Assembly (NCBI RefSeq): GCF_020906515.1
Contig: NC_085849.1
Location: forward strand, 3,286,001-3,350,000
Source: Vanrija pseudolonga
Taxonomy: Eukaryota > Basidiomycota > Tremellomycetes > Trichosporonales > Trichosporonaceae
DNA: 64,000 bases
Direction: 5' to 3'
Part shown: positions 21,835 through 31,611 of the stretch, piece after piece
Numbering within the stretch: position 1 is the stretch's first letter
How the letters are laid out: every line of letters starts with the position of its first letter
The notes under the pieces: model-generated
Told to the model about the DNA's origin: nothing
The model's database searches: none
The model's input: only the letters and a program-made list of their open reading frames with translations
Position numbers and translations under genes: made by a program

Positions 21835-24800
21835 ATGACATCAGCGGCAACGAAAAAGGCCATAAAGGGTATCCGTGCCAAGCTCTCCGATGGCGAGAAC
21901 GAGGGTGCACTCTACGAGTCTACGCAGCTGCTCAAGCAGCTTGGCGAAAAGGATCCCGAGGCGCCAACAGTGTAAGTAACGCGCGTCGGTAGAGCAACAA
22001 CACCTCTTGGAAACACTCGCCGTGAGGCGCAGCACACTAAACAAATCAATGCAGCTTGGCCTACCGTGCCCTCGCACTCACCCACTTGGAACGCACCGAT
22101 GAGGCGGAGAAGGTGGGTTCTGCGGCATTGACGTCAGATGAGACTGCTAACCATTCGCAGTCCTACATTCAAGCACTCAAGCTCCAGCCTGGACACCCGT
22201 TGGCCACGCCTGGCCTCAAGAAGCTCTACACGAGTCAGCAGAAATGGGAGGACCTCGCGCGGTTGCTCGAGACGGCCGTCCAGACAGCCTATGATGCGCA
22301 AGTATCCGCTGTTATTTCAATGTACTGACCCCCAGGCGTGATACCGAGAAGCTCACTGCTGCATTCCAAGAGGTTGTCGAGTTCCGCCAGAAGCATGGTC
22401 CGGAGGAGGCAGTAAGTGCCCCCAAACTGCTCATCCTGACACGCAGCTCTGGTCGACCCTCGGCCTCCTGGTGCCCTCGTCCCCCATTGTGCCGCTGATC
22501 ATGTCGAGCCTGATCCCAGCGGGCACATACGTCCCCCTCGCTGTGCCGACCTACCCTGCTCCAGCCAATGCTCCTCCCGTCAAGCTTCCCAAGCCCTTAC
22601 CCCATGTCCACCACTTGGCTGGCTCCTTGACGCTAGTGCTTCTCCTCCTCCTCAGGACGCAGGCGCAGATTCACTCTGTCACTGAGCAGAAGGTCAAGGC
22701 GGGGCGCCTGCGACTTGGAGCTGGCACAGAGCGCGACGTACGTCGCCGCGTCGACGCCGAGGTCCTCGGCGGCCCCCTCGGCTCCACCCTGCTTTCGCTC
22801 CTCCGTGATGTTGCTGCCCACCCCTCGGTCGACGAGGCGGTGCGTCGTGACGTCGAGGTTCAGGAGTTCCAGTACTGGAAGAGGCTGGTCGAAGTGATAC
22901 AGTGAGTGCAAGTTGAGTCGCGTTTGCTGACAGCCAAGACCCCCGGAGAAGGCCAAGCCGGCCTCGAAAGCGTCAGCCAAGACCGACACCAAGCAAGGTG
23001 CCAAGATTGCTCCGCCTGCCAGCGCCAAGCTACCTCCTAAGCCATCAATGATCGTTGGTGGCAGGCCTGCGTCGAAGGACCCCTCGCCCGAGCGTAAGCC
23101 TACCGCGACAGGACTCCCGGTACTCCCGCTCTTTGAAGACGAACCTGTCACCACTGTGACCAAGGAGGAAGCACGTCAGCGCGCTGATGGTCTTGCCGAC
23201 GGCTTTGTTCTCCTTGGTGTTGGTGGAACCGCGGAGGAGGCATGGACATGGGTGCTGGACGGTCGCGACGAGCCCACAATCTGTGAGTGAGAGGGAGAGG
23301 AGAGAGGCTGACTACTAGTCTACGACATCGACCTTCTTCACAAGTTTGCCAACACCTTCCCCGAGTCCACTCTGACCGACTTTATTGACGATTACTGCCG
23401 TCTGTTCAAGCTGCCTCTTCCGAAGCCCGATGACGATGGTGCGGAGACGCCGCCTGAAGCCGCGGCCAAAGAGCACGGCGAGGAGAAGAACAAGCACAAG
23501 GGACGCCGTGGGCACAAGCTCAAGACCAACGCGCGTGCACGCCGCAAGCAACGCCGTATGGCGGGGCAGAAAGGCGAGCTGCCCGAGGATGTGGACGAGG
23601 AAGAGCGCGAGGAGCTTATTGCCTCCATGACCAAGCTCCTTGCCCGCCTCAAGCAGTCCATCTTCGCTCAACGCGTGATGGCACGCGTTGCCATCACGGA
23701 CGATGACTGGGTCAACGCTATTGCGTACGCCGAGCAGGGCCGCAAGGTTGTCAAGGATGTGGAGAACGTCCGTGGCATTTCGCTGTCCAACACATGGGCT
23801 TCGCTGGATGCTGCCCTTGGCGTCGCACTGGTGCCGTACTACCCTCCCAAACACCACAATCGTGCGACTCGACTCCTCGACGGCGTTCTCAAAAACTCGC
23901 CTGGCGATTACGAGGCACGCTTCGCTGTCGGCCAGATCAAAGAGACGGCTCAAGACTGGGAGGGTGCTCGCGCAGAGTTCCAGACTCTGCTCGACCAGGG
24001 TGGTGACGACAAGGAGATGGTTGCTGCTCGTGAGGAGCTCGGCTGGTGTCTTGTCAACGAAGGAAAGCTCGAGGAGGGTAGGGACGTCTTAGAAAGCGTC
24101 GTCGAGATCCGCGACACTCGCAAGGAGCAAGAGGGCAAGAACGACGAGGCGTACCCCCGAGCCAGAGCTTGGTGGCGCCTTGGTCGCACTGAGTGGATGA
24201 TCGGAGACGACGAGAGCCGCAAGAACGCCGAACAGTGGTTCATGGCTTCGCTCCGTGCCGATGCCTCTTTCGCGGCGTCGTACACCGCCCTCGGCATCTG
24301 CTATGCCGAGGCGCACTCGCCGCCCGATACTGAGCGTGCCCTCAAGTGCTTCCAGAAGGCATTCGAGCTCGACGCCACAGAGGCCGATGCTGCCCGTCGC
24401 CTTGCGTACGGCTATGCCGACGAGGATGAGTGGGCACAGGTTCGTGCCATTGCCACGCGCGTTATGGAGGGAGAGGGAGGTGTCGAAGGCGTCGCCGGTG
24501 GCGCCGTTGTCAATCCCACTGGCCGTTTTGCACCTAAGAACGGGTGGGCGTGGAAGGCTCTCGGCTCGACCGAAATGGTGGGTTTCCGGACCTCCGTCCT
24601 ATTGGATGCTAACCCGCCAGCACTACAAGAACTACTACAAGGCTATCGAGGCGTACCAGATTGCTCTCCGTGCTGAGCCCGACGACGCCGGCATGTGGCG
24701 CATGCTTGGCGACGCGTATGTCAAGTCTGGCCGCCACCTTGCTGGCCTCAAGGCGCTCGAACACGCCTTAGACCTCGACCCTACCATGTGGATGGCCCGC

Positions 24801-26919
24801 TACCACATTGGAGAGGTGCACGTCCAGCTTGGCGCGTACGACGCTGCGATCGAGGCCTTCGAGGCTGTCGACGCGGAGACCCACGGCTCCGAGGTCGGTG
24901 TGACTGCTGCCCTGGCCGAGGCAACGCTCGCTCTTGGTCGCCGTGCCGCCGCTGGTGGCTTCCGCGAGCGCTCGAGAGCTGCGTACTACGCTGCTATCGA
25001 GTATGCTCTCACCGTTCTGGCCGCTGCCCGTGCCCACCGCCCGTGGGGATGGAAGCTGATTGGCGACGCCTGCCTTCAGCTGGCCGAGCACGAGGCGGAC
25101 CCCGCTGAGATGGAGAAGAGTGCTGTTGTCCTCCAGCCAGTCCTGGAGCACCTCGTCGCCGACGATGAGGACCGCCGCTCGGCCGTCGCGGGGCTCGGCC
25201 ATGCCTCGAACCTCCTTCAAACGGCTGCTGGGCCGCAGTACACTGCCAAGGCGGCCGTGTTCGCCATGGCATACCGCGTCCACCTGCTCAAGAATGAGAT
25301 CCGCGTCGCCAACTCTTCGCTCTACGACCTTGCGTGTGCCCTGCACGAGCTCGCAGTGAACACTCTGGTTGCGGACGAGCGTACCGCTGCCACTAAGGCT
25401 GCCGTCTCGGCTATTCGTCTAGCCCTCGAGCGCGATGCCGGCGACGAGCGGCTGTGGAACGCCCTCGGTGTCATCTGCTCTGCGGCAGGCAAGCAGCTCG
25501 CCCAGCACTGCTTCGTAGTCTCGCTCGAGTGCTACGCCAAGGACCCTGTGGTGTGGACCAACCTCGGCTACCTCTACCTTTCGCTCGACGACCGCGAGCT
25601 TGCGAATGAGTGCTTCCTCAAGTCACAGACCCTCGATCCCGACTATGCTCGCGCGTGGTTTGGACAGGGCCTGCTGGCCGAGCGCGATGGCGAGCGGCAC
25701 CAGGCGACCGGGCTCTTTGCGCATGCCGTTACGCTTTCCGCCGGCTCCCTCCTGGAAGCCGATCTCGCCCTTGCGGTTGGTTCGTTCAGCCGCTTCCTCG
25801 CCCCCGGTCAGCGCGACACCCGCCCGCTGCAGCAGCCTGCGTTCGCCCTGCGTCGCTACACTCACTCGCACCCTCGCGACGTTGCCGCGAAGCATCTGTA
25901 CGCCCTGGTCTGCGAGCGCCTCGGCCTGGCGGACATCGCTGCGGATGCGCTTGAGACGGCCGCGACTCTCCTCGAGGAGGAGTTTGAGACCTCTGAGTCG
26001 GCTGAGGTCGAATCACAGTACGCCATTGCGCTGTGCAACCTCGGTCGCATCGACCTTGCTGCTGGGCGCTACCTCCCGGCGTTGACAGCGTTCACCAACT
26101 GTGCGGAGCTGGCCGAGGGCAGCGCAGATCCCCAGGTCGTTGGCCTCACCGTGCAGGCTCGTCTTGGAAGCGCTCTTGCGCACTTCTGGCTTGGTGACAT
26201 GGACAAGAGCCTCGAGTCGTTCCAGTCGGCCCTGGACGCCGCGAAGAATGACCCAGCAGTGACTGACGAGTTGGTCGTGCTCCTTGCGCGCACGTTGTGG
26301 AGCGTCGGCGGCGAGGATGCGCGTGACGCGGCCAAGGCGCATCTGATGGAGTGGTGAGTGCCTAATCGACAGGAGTGGCAGCTGACATTCCAGTCTCGAG
26401 CACCCTGACCCGAGTATCAAGGTTGTGGCGGCGCTTGGCGCTGTTGGCCTGGCGTCTGGTGATCCCGACCTCGTCGAGGCGGCCACTGCCGAGCTCAACT
26501 CTGCGCCTGCCGCCCGCAGACTGGCACAAGACCCCGAGGGCACTGCGGACATGGTACAGTTCGCCAACGCCATCATCAACATCGACCAGGAGGTGGCTGT
26601 AGGTGCACTGGAGGAGGCTGCAATGCTCAACCCCGGTGCCGCTGGGCCGCGCAACCGCCTCGCGATCGGGTACATTGGGTCTGGGAAGATTCAAGAGGCC
26701 AAGGCCTTACTCCGCGGTGTGCGCGAAGCTGCAGTTCCCGACGCTGTTGAAGCGACCCGCCTCCGTGGCATTACCAACACACTCGATGGCGAGGAAGACA
26801 CGGTTGAGCTGCAGAAGGCGGTCCTCCTCGCGCCCTGGGACACCGCGGCATGGGAGTCGCTCGCGTGGGCCAAGCGTGCTGTGCAGGAAGTGGCTGGGGA
26901 GGTGGGTGCGGCTGAGTAA
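21835..26919 (+). CDS. SKI3: Superkiller protein 3 (SKI3/TTC37), TPR subunit of the Ski complex
   Basis: Cytoplasmic TPR scaffold that, with SKI2 and SKI8, feeds mRNA to the exosome for 3'-5' decay. The protein has about 1,550 residues. Early exons are small: 21835-21971, 22055-22112, 22161-22297, 22336-22411, then from 22447. Further introns lie near 22902-22939, 23282-23318, 24577-24620 and 26355-26392. The N-terminal repeat starts MTSAATKKAIKGIRAKLSDG and is followed by TPR units (AYRALALTHLERTDEAEK, SYIQALKLQPGHPLATPGL). Many TPRs fill the C-terminal half (AYQIALRAEPDDAGMWRMLGDAY, ALEHALDLDPTMWMARYHIGEV, TNLGYLYLSLDDRELANECF, SQTLDPDYARAWFGQGLL). A basic insertion KGRRGHKLKTNARARRKQRR lies in the middle. 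The third intron appears to use a GC donor. The exon from 22447 starts LWSTLGLLVPSSPIV, matching SKI3 linkers. Confidence 0.9.
22298..22335 (+). other. Probable GC-AG intron in SKI3
   Basis: The reading phases on both sides join only if the exon ends at 22297 (TATGATGC) and the donor is GCAAGT, the known consensus of noncanonical GC-AG introns. The acceptor is the first AG after a GTACTGACC branch site. The joined protein reads AYDARDTEKLTAAFQ. A GT donor at 22302 with an acceptor at the GAG near 22349 would also keep phase but uses a poor donor and skips the first AG. Confidence 0.65.
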
Positions 26920-27115
26920 GTCAAGAGTACAGAGCATACATCAAATCCAGACTAGCTTTGCAATAATATTCGAAGCAAGAAATCAGGCCATCGTCATCAT
27001 TCAGCTAATCGGAGGGCATGACGCTTGTCTATGTTTCTAACATCTAACTGTAGCACAATTCTAGTGGCCTCGCAACGAGCTGATGGCGGGAATGATCACG
27101 ACAAGTCGCGCGAGC

Positions 27116-28732
27116 TTACACCGGCGGAACGTCCTTGACCTCGACCTTGACCTTGTCCTCCTTGTACCAAAGCAAAAAGACAAGGCCACAGAGCATGACG
27201 TATCCGCCGCTGAAGAAGTAGCCGTTCCTGCTCCCAGTCCAGTCCGTGAGAGGGTCGGTGCCGGTGGTGAGCAGGGCCGTCTGGACAGCGATACCGACCA
27301 CGCCCGAGATCTGCAGGATAACCTGGGCAAAGCTGCCGCCGACGCCGGCAAACTCGAGTGGGAATGCCTGGGTGATGTTGGTGGTCATGCCGACGAAGAT
27401 GACCATGCCTCCAACGACACCGATGATCTCAGACGGTAGGATCCAGCGCCAGAAGTCACGTCCGGCGCCGCCGTTGGAGAAGGCGATGAGCATCGTGCCG
27501 GCGAACACGAGTGACGCAGCGGCGGGCTGAACGTACTTTGGCCGCGTAATGAGCCACGGGAATGGCTGAGTGAAGAGGCCGACGACGACGCTCGCGGCGC
27601 CCATGGGAAGGATCTTGGCGGCGGTGAGGATGGGCGAGTTGTGCAACGACTCTTGGAGCCACGTGGCCAGGCGGAGCTGGTACGTTGCGAACCACAAAAA
27701 TGGCGCCGAGGCCATGAGCATGAGGGGGAAGATGTTGGGGAATTTCCAGATACCGTGCGGGAGGAGGGCGTAGCCGACGGGGAGGCGCTGCTCCCACCAC
27801 AAGAACACGGGGAGCAGGACAATGGACACGACGAGCGGTGCGATGAAGATGGGCTTGTCCCAGCCGTCGACTGGGCCCTGGGTAAACGCAAGGATGAAGA
27901 GGATGACCATGGCGAACATCATGAACACGCCGCCGAGGTCCATGCGTTTCCACTTCTCGCCGCCGCGCAGGCCGCCCGCGACGGCCTCGGTGCGCGGGAT
28001 CATGAACCACGTCGCGATGGAGAATGGCACAACGACAATGGCCACGAAGCGGAAGTACCACCGCCACGAGGCGAGCATGAACACGCCGGCGAGGATGAAG
28101 GCGAACACGTTGGCGAGGGCTGCCGCGAGGCCGAACAGGGCGAGCTTCTTGGCCTGTTCAAGCGGGTCGGGGTACATCTGGACTGAAGGTGTCAGCTCTA
28201 TCTCTCCTCCCCACCCACCGATCATGTTGATGCTTGACGGGATAGTAAGCACCGCGAGCAGCCCCGAGACCGCTCGCAGGATGAAGAACGAGTACTGGTC
28301 GCGCATGAACGAGATGACGAGGGACAGCACGCCGAGCCCGAACAGGCCGACAGTGTACACCACATTGGGAGAGTACAGGTCGGCCAGCCGCCCGGCAAAA
28401 AGGAGTGCACAGGCAAAGCTGAGCGAGTACGAGGCGAGAATCCACGCCTGGTTCGACAGGCCAATGTTGAGCTCGTGCGCGATCGGCGCGGTCATCAAAA
28501 AGGCCGCGCCGACGCCCGCCCCGTCGATGAACATTGAGAGGCAGAAGCAGAAGAGGAGGAACGACTTGTGCAGCGGGCGGAGGGTGGCCAGGGTGGATGT
28601 GGCGGGAGTGGCGTCGGACGTGTCTTCGTCGACTGGTTCCTTGGGCATCGTGGCCTCGAGCTTGGGCTTGCGCGCCGTGTCGTCCTCGTGGGGGCCACCG
28701 GTGGTCATGGTGGCGGGTGGTGTGGGGGCCAT
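27116..28732 (-). CDS. MFS transporter, DHA2 (14-TMS drug:H+ antiporter) type
   Basis: Plasma-membrane or vacuolar major-facilitator transporter, about 526 residues from exons 28219-28732 and 27116-28182. The 36-nt intron between them is a multiple of three and has no stop, so unspliced RNA would insert 12 residues (GWGGEIELTPS-like) into helix 4-5; the spliced product reads INMIVQMYPDPLEQAKKLALFG as in related fungal transporters. Roughly 14 hydrophobic segments follow a 50-residue polar N-terminus. Motif A (GRLADLYSPNVVYTVG) and the DHA2-type segment NQAWILASYSLSFACALLFAGRLAD (split at 20) mark the family, close to yeast ATR1/aminotriazole-resistance-like exporters. Substrate cannot be deduced. 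The gene lies 546 bp downstream of a same-strand Zn2Cys6 regulator, with which it shares promoter elements, suggesting control by that neighbour. Confidence 0.88.
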   Translation of the reverse strand: MAPTPPATMTTGGPHEDDTARKPKLEATMPKEPVDEDTSDATPATSTLATLRPLHKSFLLFCFCLSMFIDGAGVGAAFLMTAPIAHELNIGLSNQAWILASYSLSFACALLFAGRLADLYSPNVVYTVGLFGLGVLSLVISFMRDQYSFFILRAVSGLLAVLTIPSSINMIGGWGGEIELTPSVQMYPDPLEQAKKLALFGLAAALANVFAFILAGVFMLASWRWYFRFVAIVVVPFSIATWFMIPRTEAVAGGLRGGEKWKRMDLGGVFMMFAMVILFILAFTQGPVDGWDKPIFIAPLVVSIVLLPVFLWWEQRLPVGYALLPHGIWKFPNIFPLMLMASAPFLWFATYQLRLATWLQESLHNSPILTAAKILPMGAASVVVGLFTQPFPWLITRPKYVQPAAASLVFAGTMLIAFSNGGAGRDFWRWILPSEIIGVVGGMVIFVGMTTNITQAFPLEFAGVGGSFAQVILQISGVVGIAVQTALLTTGTDPLTDWTGSRNGYFFSGGYVMLCGLVFLLWYKEDKVKVEVKDVPPV

Positions 28733-28763
28733 GGTGGCGGTTGGAGCTGTGGCAATGGCGGGG

Positions 28764-28786
28764 GTGGTGAGGATAATCTGATAAGA
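28764..28786 (-). promoter_or_regulatory. Promoter-proximal element shared with the neighbouring regulator gene
   Basis: Plus-strand GTGGTGAGGA, two free bases, ATCTGATAAGA; the same arrangement occurs at 31211-31233 upstream of the regulator gene (21 of 23 bases identical). In gene orientation it reads TCTTATCAGAT first and lies 32-54 bp before the MFS ATG. It contains a GATA-factor core (GATAAG). Part of the match (TCACCAC) may reflect common leader composition. Confidence 0.55.
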
Positions 28787-28942
28787 GATATCTATCGCAT
28801 GGTGTCAGCCCCCACCTCGCATTTATGTACAGCACCCCCCCCCCCCACCGTCCTCTGCGACACATTCGCGGCGGGCAGAGTGCAGAGTAACACGAAAAAC
28901 GGCGCATGATACACCATCTCGGCGTACCAGTCGGCGGCGGCA

Positions 28943-28976
28943 CGGCCGACCGGCGATGCCGGCGATGCCGGCGATG
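28943..28976. promoter_or_regulatory. CGG/CCG half-site array, candidate Zn2Cys6 operator
   Basis: CGGCCG at 28943-28948 followed by three tandem copies of CCGGCGATG (28950-28976). The repeats create two overlapping CGG-N5-CCG inverted half-site pairs at 28951-28961 and 28960-28970. Such everted or inverted CGG triplets are the usual targets of Zn2Cys6 dimers. Binding is inferred. Confidence 0.45.
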
Positions 28977-29278
28977 CTGAGCAGTTTGGTCATATCGCCG
29001 TTCTGTGCCCGCGGCGGGTGCCACCTTGCCTTACACTGCATACCACGTCGTTGCTAAGCTTCTCCGGTCCGCCAGGATCGCTGGTGCTCGGCGATGGTGT
29101 GTGTATCTCGGCTACTTGGGTCGGGCTGGCTCTTGTACATGTGCACCACTGCTCGCAGCCACCACAGTAAGCAGCACGGTGACAACCCTTTGGTGCATAC
29201 GGGCGCAACTTCGGCTACCCCGCATAGCAGATGATACAGATCGAGAATAGTGCATTGCGATACAAACTCCTTCCGCGC

Positions 29279-31197
29279 TCACGCCGCAGGGAACAGACTA
29301 AACAGCGTATCCCACTCAAAGGTCGCCGGCGGAGGCAAGACCACGCTCTGCCCCGAGAACGGGTCGATCACCGCGCCGCTGTCGACGGCGCGCCCCTCGC
29401 GAATGGCACGGGCGAGTGTCTCGAGCGTGGCGAACGCCTTGGCGTTGGCGCTGGGCGCGGAAGGCGCGGCGGTGTGCGACCTGAGCACGCCGATGGCGGT
29501 ATCCAGCGCGACGAGGTGCTTGTCCCGGTCCCCGCTGCCGCCAAGAAGGGCATACACGAGCACCGTGCCGGCGGCGAACACGCTCGCTGCGCCGCTCCAC
29601 AGCGTCGAGGCCGCGTTGTCGACCCACTCGAACATGAGGAAGCTGGCGAGGAGCTGGGACGTGGCGATGAGCCGGTGTGCCGCGTCCACGCCAAGCGCGA
29701 GCGCCATGGCGCCTGTGTTGGCGTCTGCGAAGAACGGGCGATAGACGCCAAGCATGGCCTCCTGTGTCGCAATCGCGGCGATGCATGCCTGTGCGTACCC
29801 CCACGGCAGGGTTTTGGTCGCGCTCTCGAGCCGCAGGGACGCGGGCAGGGTGAACTGGTAGTCGTCCAGCAGGCGCTGGCACTCTGCAAATCGGTCAAGG
29901 ATGGGGGTGTCCTGCGCCAGTGCGATGACACGGGCCGCGATCACGTTGACAAAGGATATCCGCGCGTCGATAGCCGCCCATTCTGGCACGCTGATCGTCT
30001 CCAGCAGGTCCTCGCTCTGGAGCTGCGCGTCGGATATCACGAGCGGGCGGGGAACGTCAGGGTCAAGAAGCGGTACGTGGATCTGGAGTCGGGCCGCGAG
30101 GGTACTGCTGTTAGTGGCCAGAGCTACGGTTCCACTCACTGCCGTGCAAGCTTGATGTTCCACCAGAGCCGGCGGCGCATCTCCTGCTCGAAGAGTGTCT
30201 CGCCCGTGCGGTCGAGATGCACGCCCACCAGTAAGGCAGCGTGGTGCGCCTTTCCAGCGGCAAGCCAAGCGCCGAACGGCGACCCGCCGCCGAGCATCTG
30301 CGTGTCAATGGCAAGCAGGTGCGCGTGCACAAAGTCGGCGGTGTACAGCCCATGGCGCTCGCAGTAGCGCAGCAGCTGGTCCATGAGCGGAATGAGGTCC
30401 GTCCCCTCGCCGCTAGACGCCCGTCCAACCTGCAGCGCAGCAGCAAGCATAGCCAGCAGCGGAGCGTCCCGGTCCTCTACGACCGGCACGCGGGCGAGTA
30501 CCTCGTCTACCCTTGCGACAAAGTACTCTTTCGGGATGTGCCGCTGCAGCGTGTCGTACGCGAAGAAGGACCGCAGCCAGCGCTCGCACACTTCCGCGGG
30601 AGGGAACTGGGCGGCAAGGTCGTCGAGCGCATCGGACAGGAGCACACAGTTCCGTGAGTAGCTCCTCCCGACGGTGAGGTTTTCCAGCCGGTGCTGGATC
30701 GCCTCGAGGCGCGTGTCGATCGCGCCAGGCTTCGGCGTCGTCGGCGTGTCGCCTTCCGTCGCGGCGTCGAACGTCGGCGGTGCCTGTGCCAGTGCCGTTA
30801 CAGCAGCAGCGGCAGGAGGTACCTCGGGCCGAGGACGAGAAGTGTACACGCACCCGTCGGGCACCTTGCCTCGCACGCACGCAGCGCAAGGCTGCTGCCG
30901 ATCGCAGCGGAACTTGAGCTGCTTGCAGCGGGTACAGACGAGGACAGCGCGTTTTCTCGGCGGTGGTGCAGCGGCGGCGGGATCATCATCGTCCGCGCCG
31001 CTTCGCTTCTCCCTTTCGTTGAGCCCAGAGACATCGCCGTAAACGCAATCCGCAGCGGCGCGCACACACGCCCCGCACGGCGATGCGTGGTCGCACCGGA
31101 TCTTGAGCCGCTGGCACCGTGCACAGGTGTGCACTGGCCGACTTGGGGCTCGGCGTGGCGGCGACGGAGGCGATAGCGGCGGGGAAGGGTTCGCCAT
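29279..31197 (-). CDS. Fungal transcription factor with two tandem Zn2Cys6 clusters
   Basis: Nuclear DNA-binding regulator of about 627 residues; exons 30140-31197 and 29279-30104 (or 30107), with a 32-35-nt intron whose acceptor is ambiguous between adjacent CAGs. Unusually, it has two complete zinc clusters. Cluster 1 has cysteines 25, 28, 35, 41, 44 and 51 (CX2CX6CX5CX2CX6C, CARCQRLKIRCDHASPCGAC). Cluster 2 has cysteines 88, 91, 98, 104, 107 and 116 (CTRCKQLKFRCDRQQPCAAC, then eight residues to the last Cys). They are joined by an acidic, Ala/Pro linker, with basic RKR before cluster 2. EAIQHRLENLTV after the clusters may be a short dimerising coil. The middle-homology region (ERWLRSFFAYDTLQRHIPKEYF, HGLYTADFVHAHLLAIDTQ, EMRRRLWWNIKLAR) is typical of fungal_trans domains. 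The gene is directly upstream of a drug-exporter-type MFS gene, its probable target. Confidence 0.9.
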
Positions 31198-31210
31198 GGT
31201 GGTGTGTGGT

Positions 31211-31233
31211 GTGGTGAGGAGTATCTGATAAGA
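31211..31233 (-). promoter_or_regulatory. Promoter-proximal element shared with the MFS gene
   Basis: Plus-strand GTGGTGAGGA, two free bases, ATCTGATAAGA, ending 14 bp before the regulator ATG at its near side; matches 28764-28786 at 21 of 23 positions. Contains TATC and GATAAG, sites for GATA factors. In gene orientation the ATG follows after a CACACCACACACCACC leader. Confidence 0.55.
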
Positions 31234-31279
31234 AAATGAAGAGATGACGCCGCGCACTTGATCGTCTCGGTCGTGATCG

Positions 31280-31297
31280 CCGGTCGGCCGGCCGGCG
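31280..31297. promoter_or_regulatory. CGG half-site palindrome upstream of the regulator
   Basis: CCGGTCGGCCGGCCGGCG contains a perfect 10-bp palindrome CGGCCGGCCG (31285-31294) and four CGG or CCG triplets on each strand. It could be an autoregulatory site of the double-zinc-cluster factor. Inference from composition only. Confidence 0.4.
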
Positions 31298-31611
31298 CTG
31301 GTGAGGCCTTTTCGTCCTTCTGTCGTGAGCGAGTTGTGCGGTTCTTGGGCCGGGTCGCTGGTGCATCCCGTGGCGTGGCCTGTCAACCTGGCATCCCGTA
31401 GTGGCTCGTTGTGTCGTGGTGCTTGTTGGTTGCAGTCGAGCAAGCTGTTCATGTTCCATCTCGCCTGCAACTGCACACATCACAAGAGGAGCAAGCCTGA
31501 TACCATGACGTCATACCACGCGCCGAGCACGTGGCAGAACTTTCCATTTCCGCTTTCCATCTGGTCTTACATCGGCAACAACAGAACTCATCTCCCTCAG
31601 TCATCAACACC

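Larger units (their letters stand above)
28733..29278 (-). promoter_or_regulatory. Promoter region of the MFS gene
   Basis: 546 bp upstream of the transporter. Near the ATG lies a GATA-motif cluster (28772-28796), further up a run of 12 C (28835-28846) and a triple CCGGCGATG repeat (28950-28976). The rest contains the regulator gene's 3' flank. No gene seen. Confidence 0.6.
31198..31611. promoter_or_regulatory. Divergent promoter region, regulator gene / NOSIP-like gene
   Basis: 414 bp between divergent starts. It carries the shared TCTTATCAGAT element close to the regulator ATG and a GGCCGGCC-type palindrome at 31280-31297. No additional gene. Confidence 0.5.

Noticed and set aside
26910-26960. 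SKI3 stop (GCTGAGTAAGTC) overlapping a GTAAGT donor, as in NOP10
   Set aside because: No branch site or acceptor with a sensible downstream exon was found, so the stop at 26919 is taken as real.
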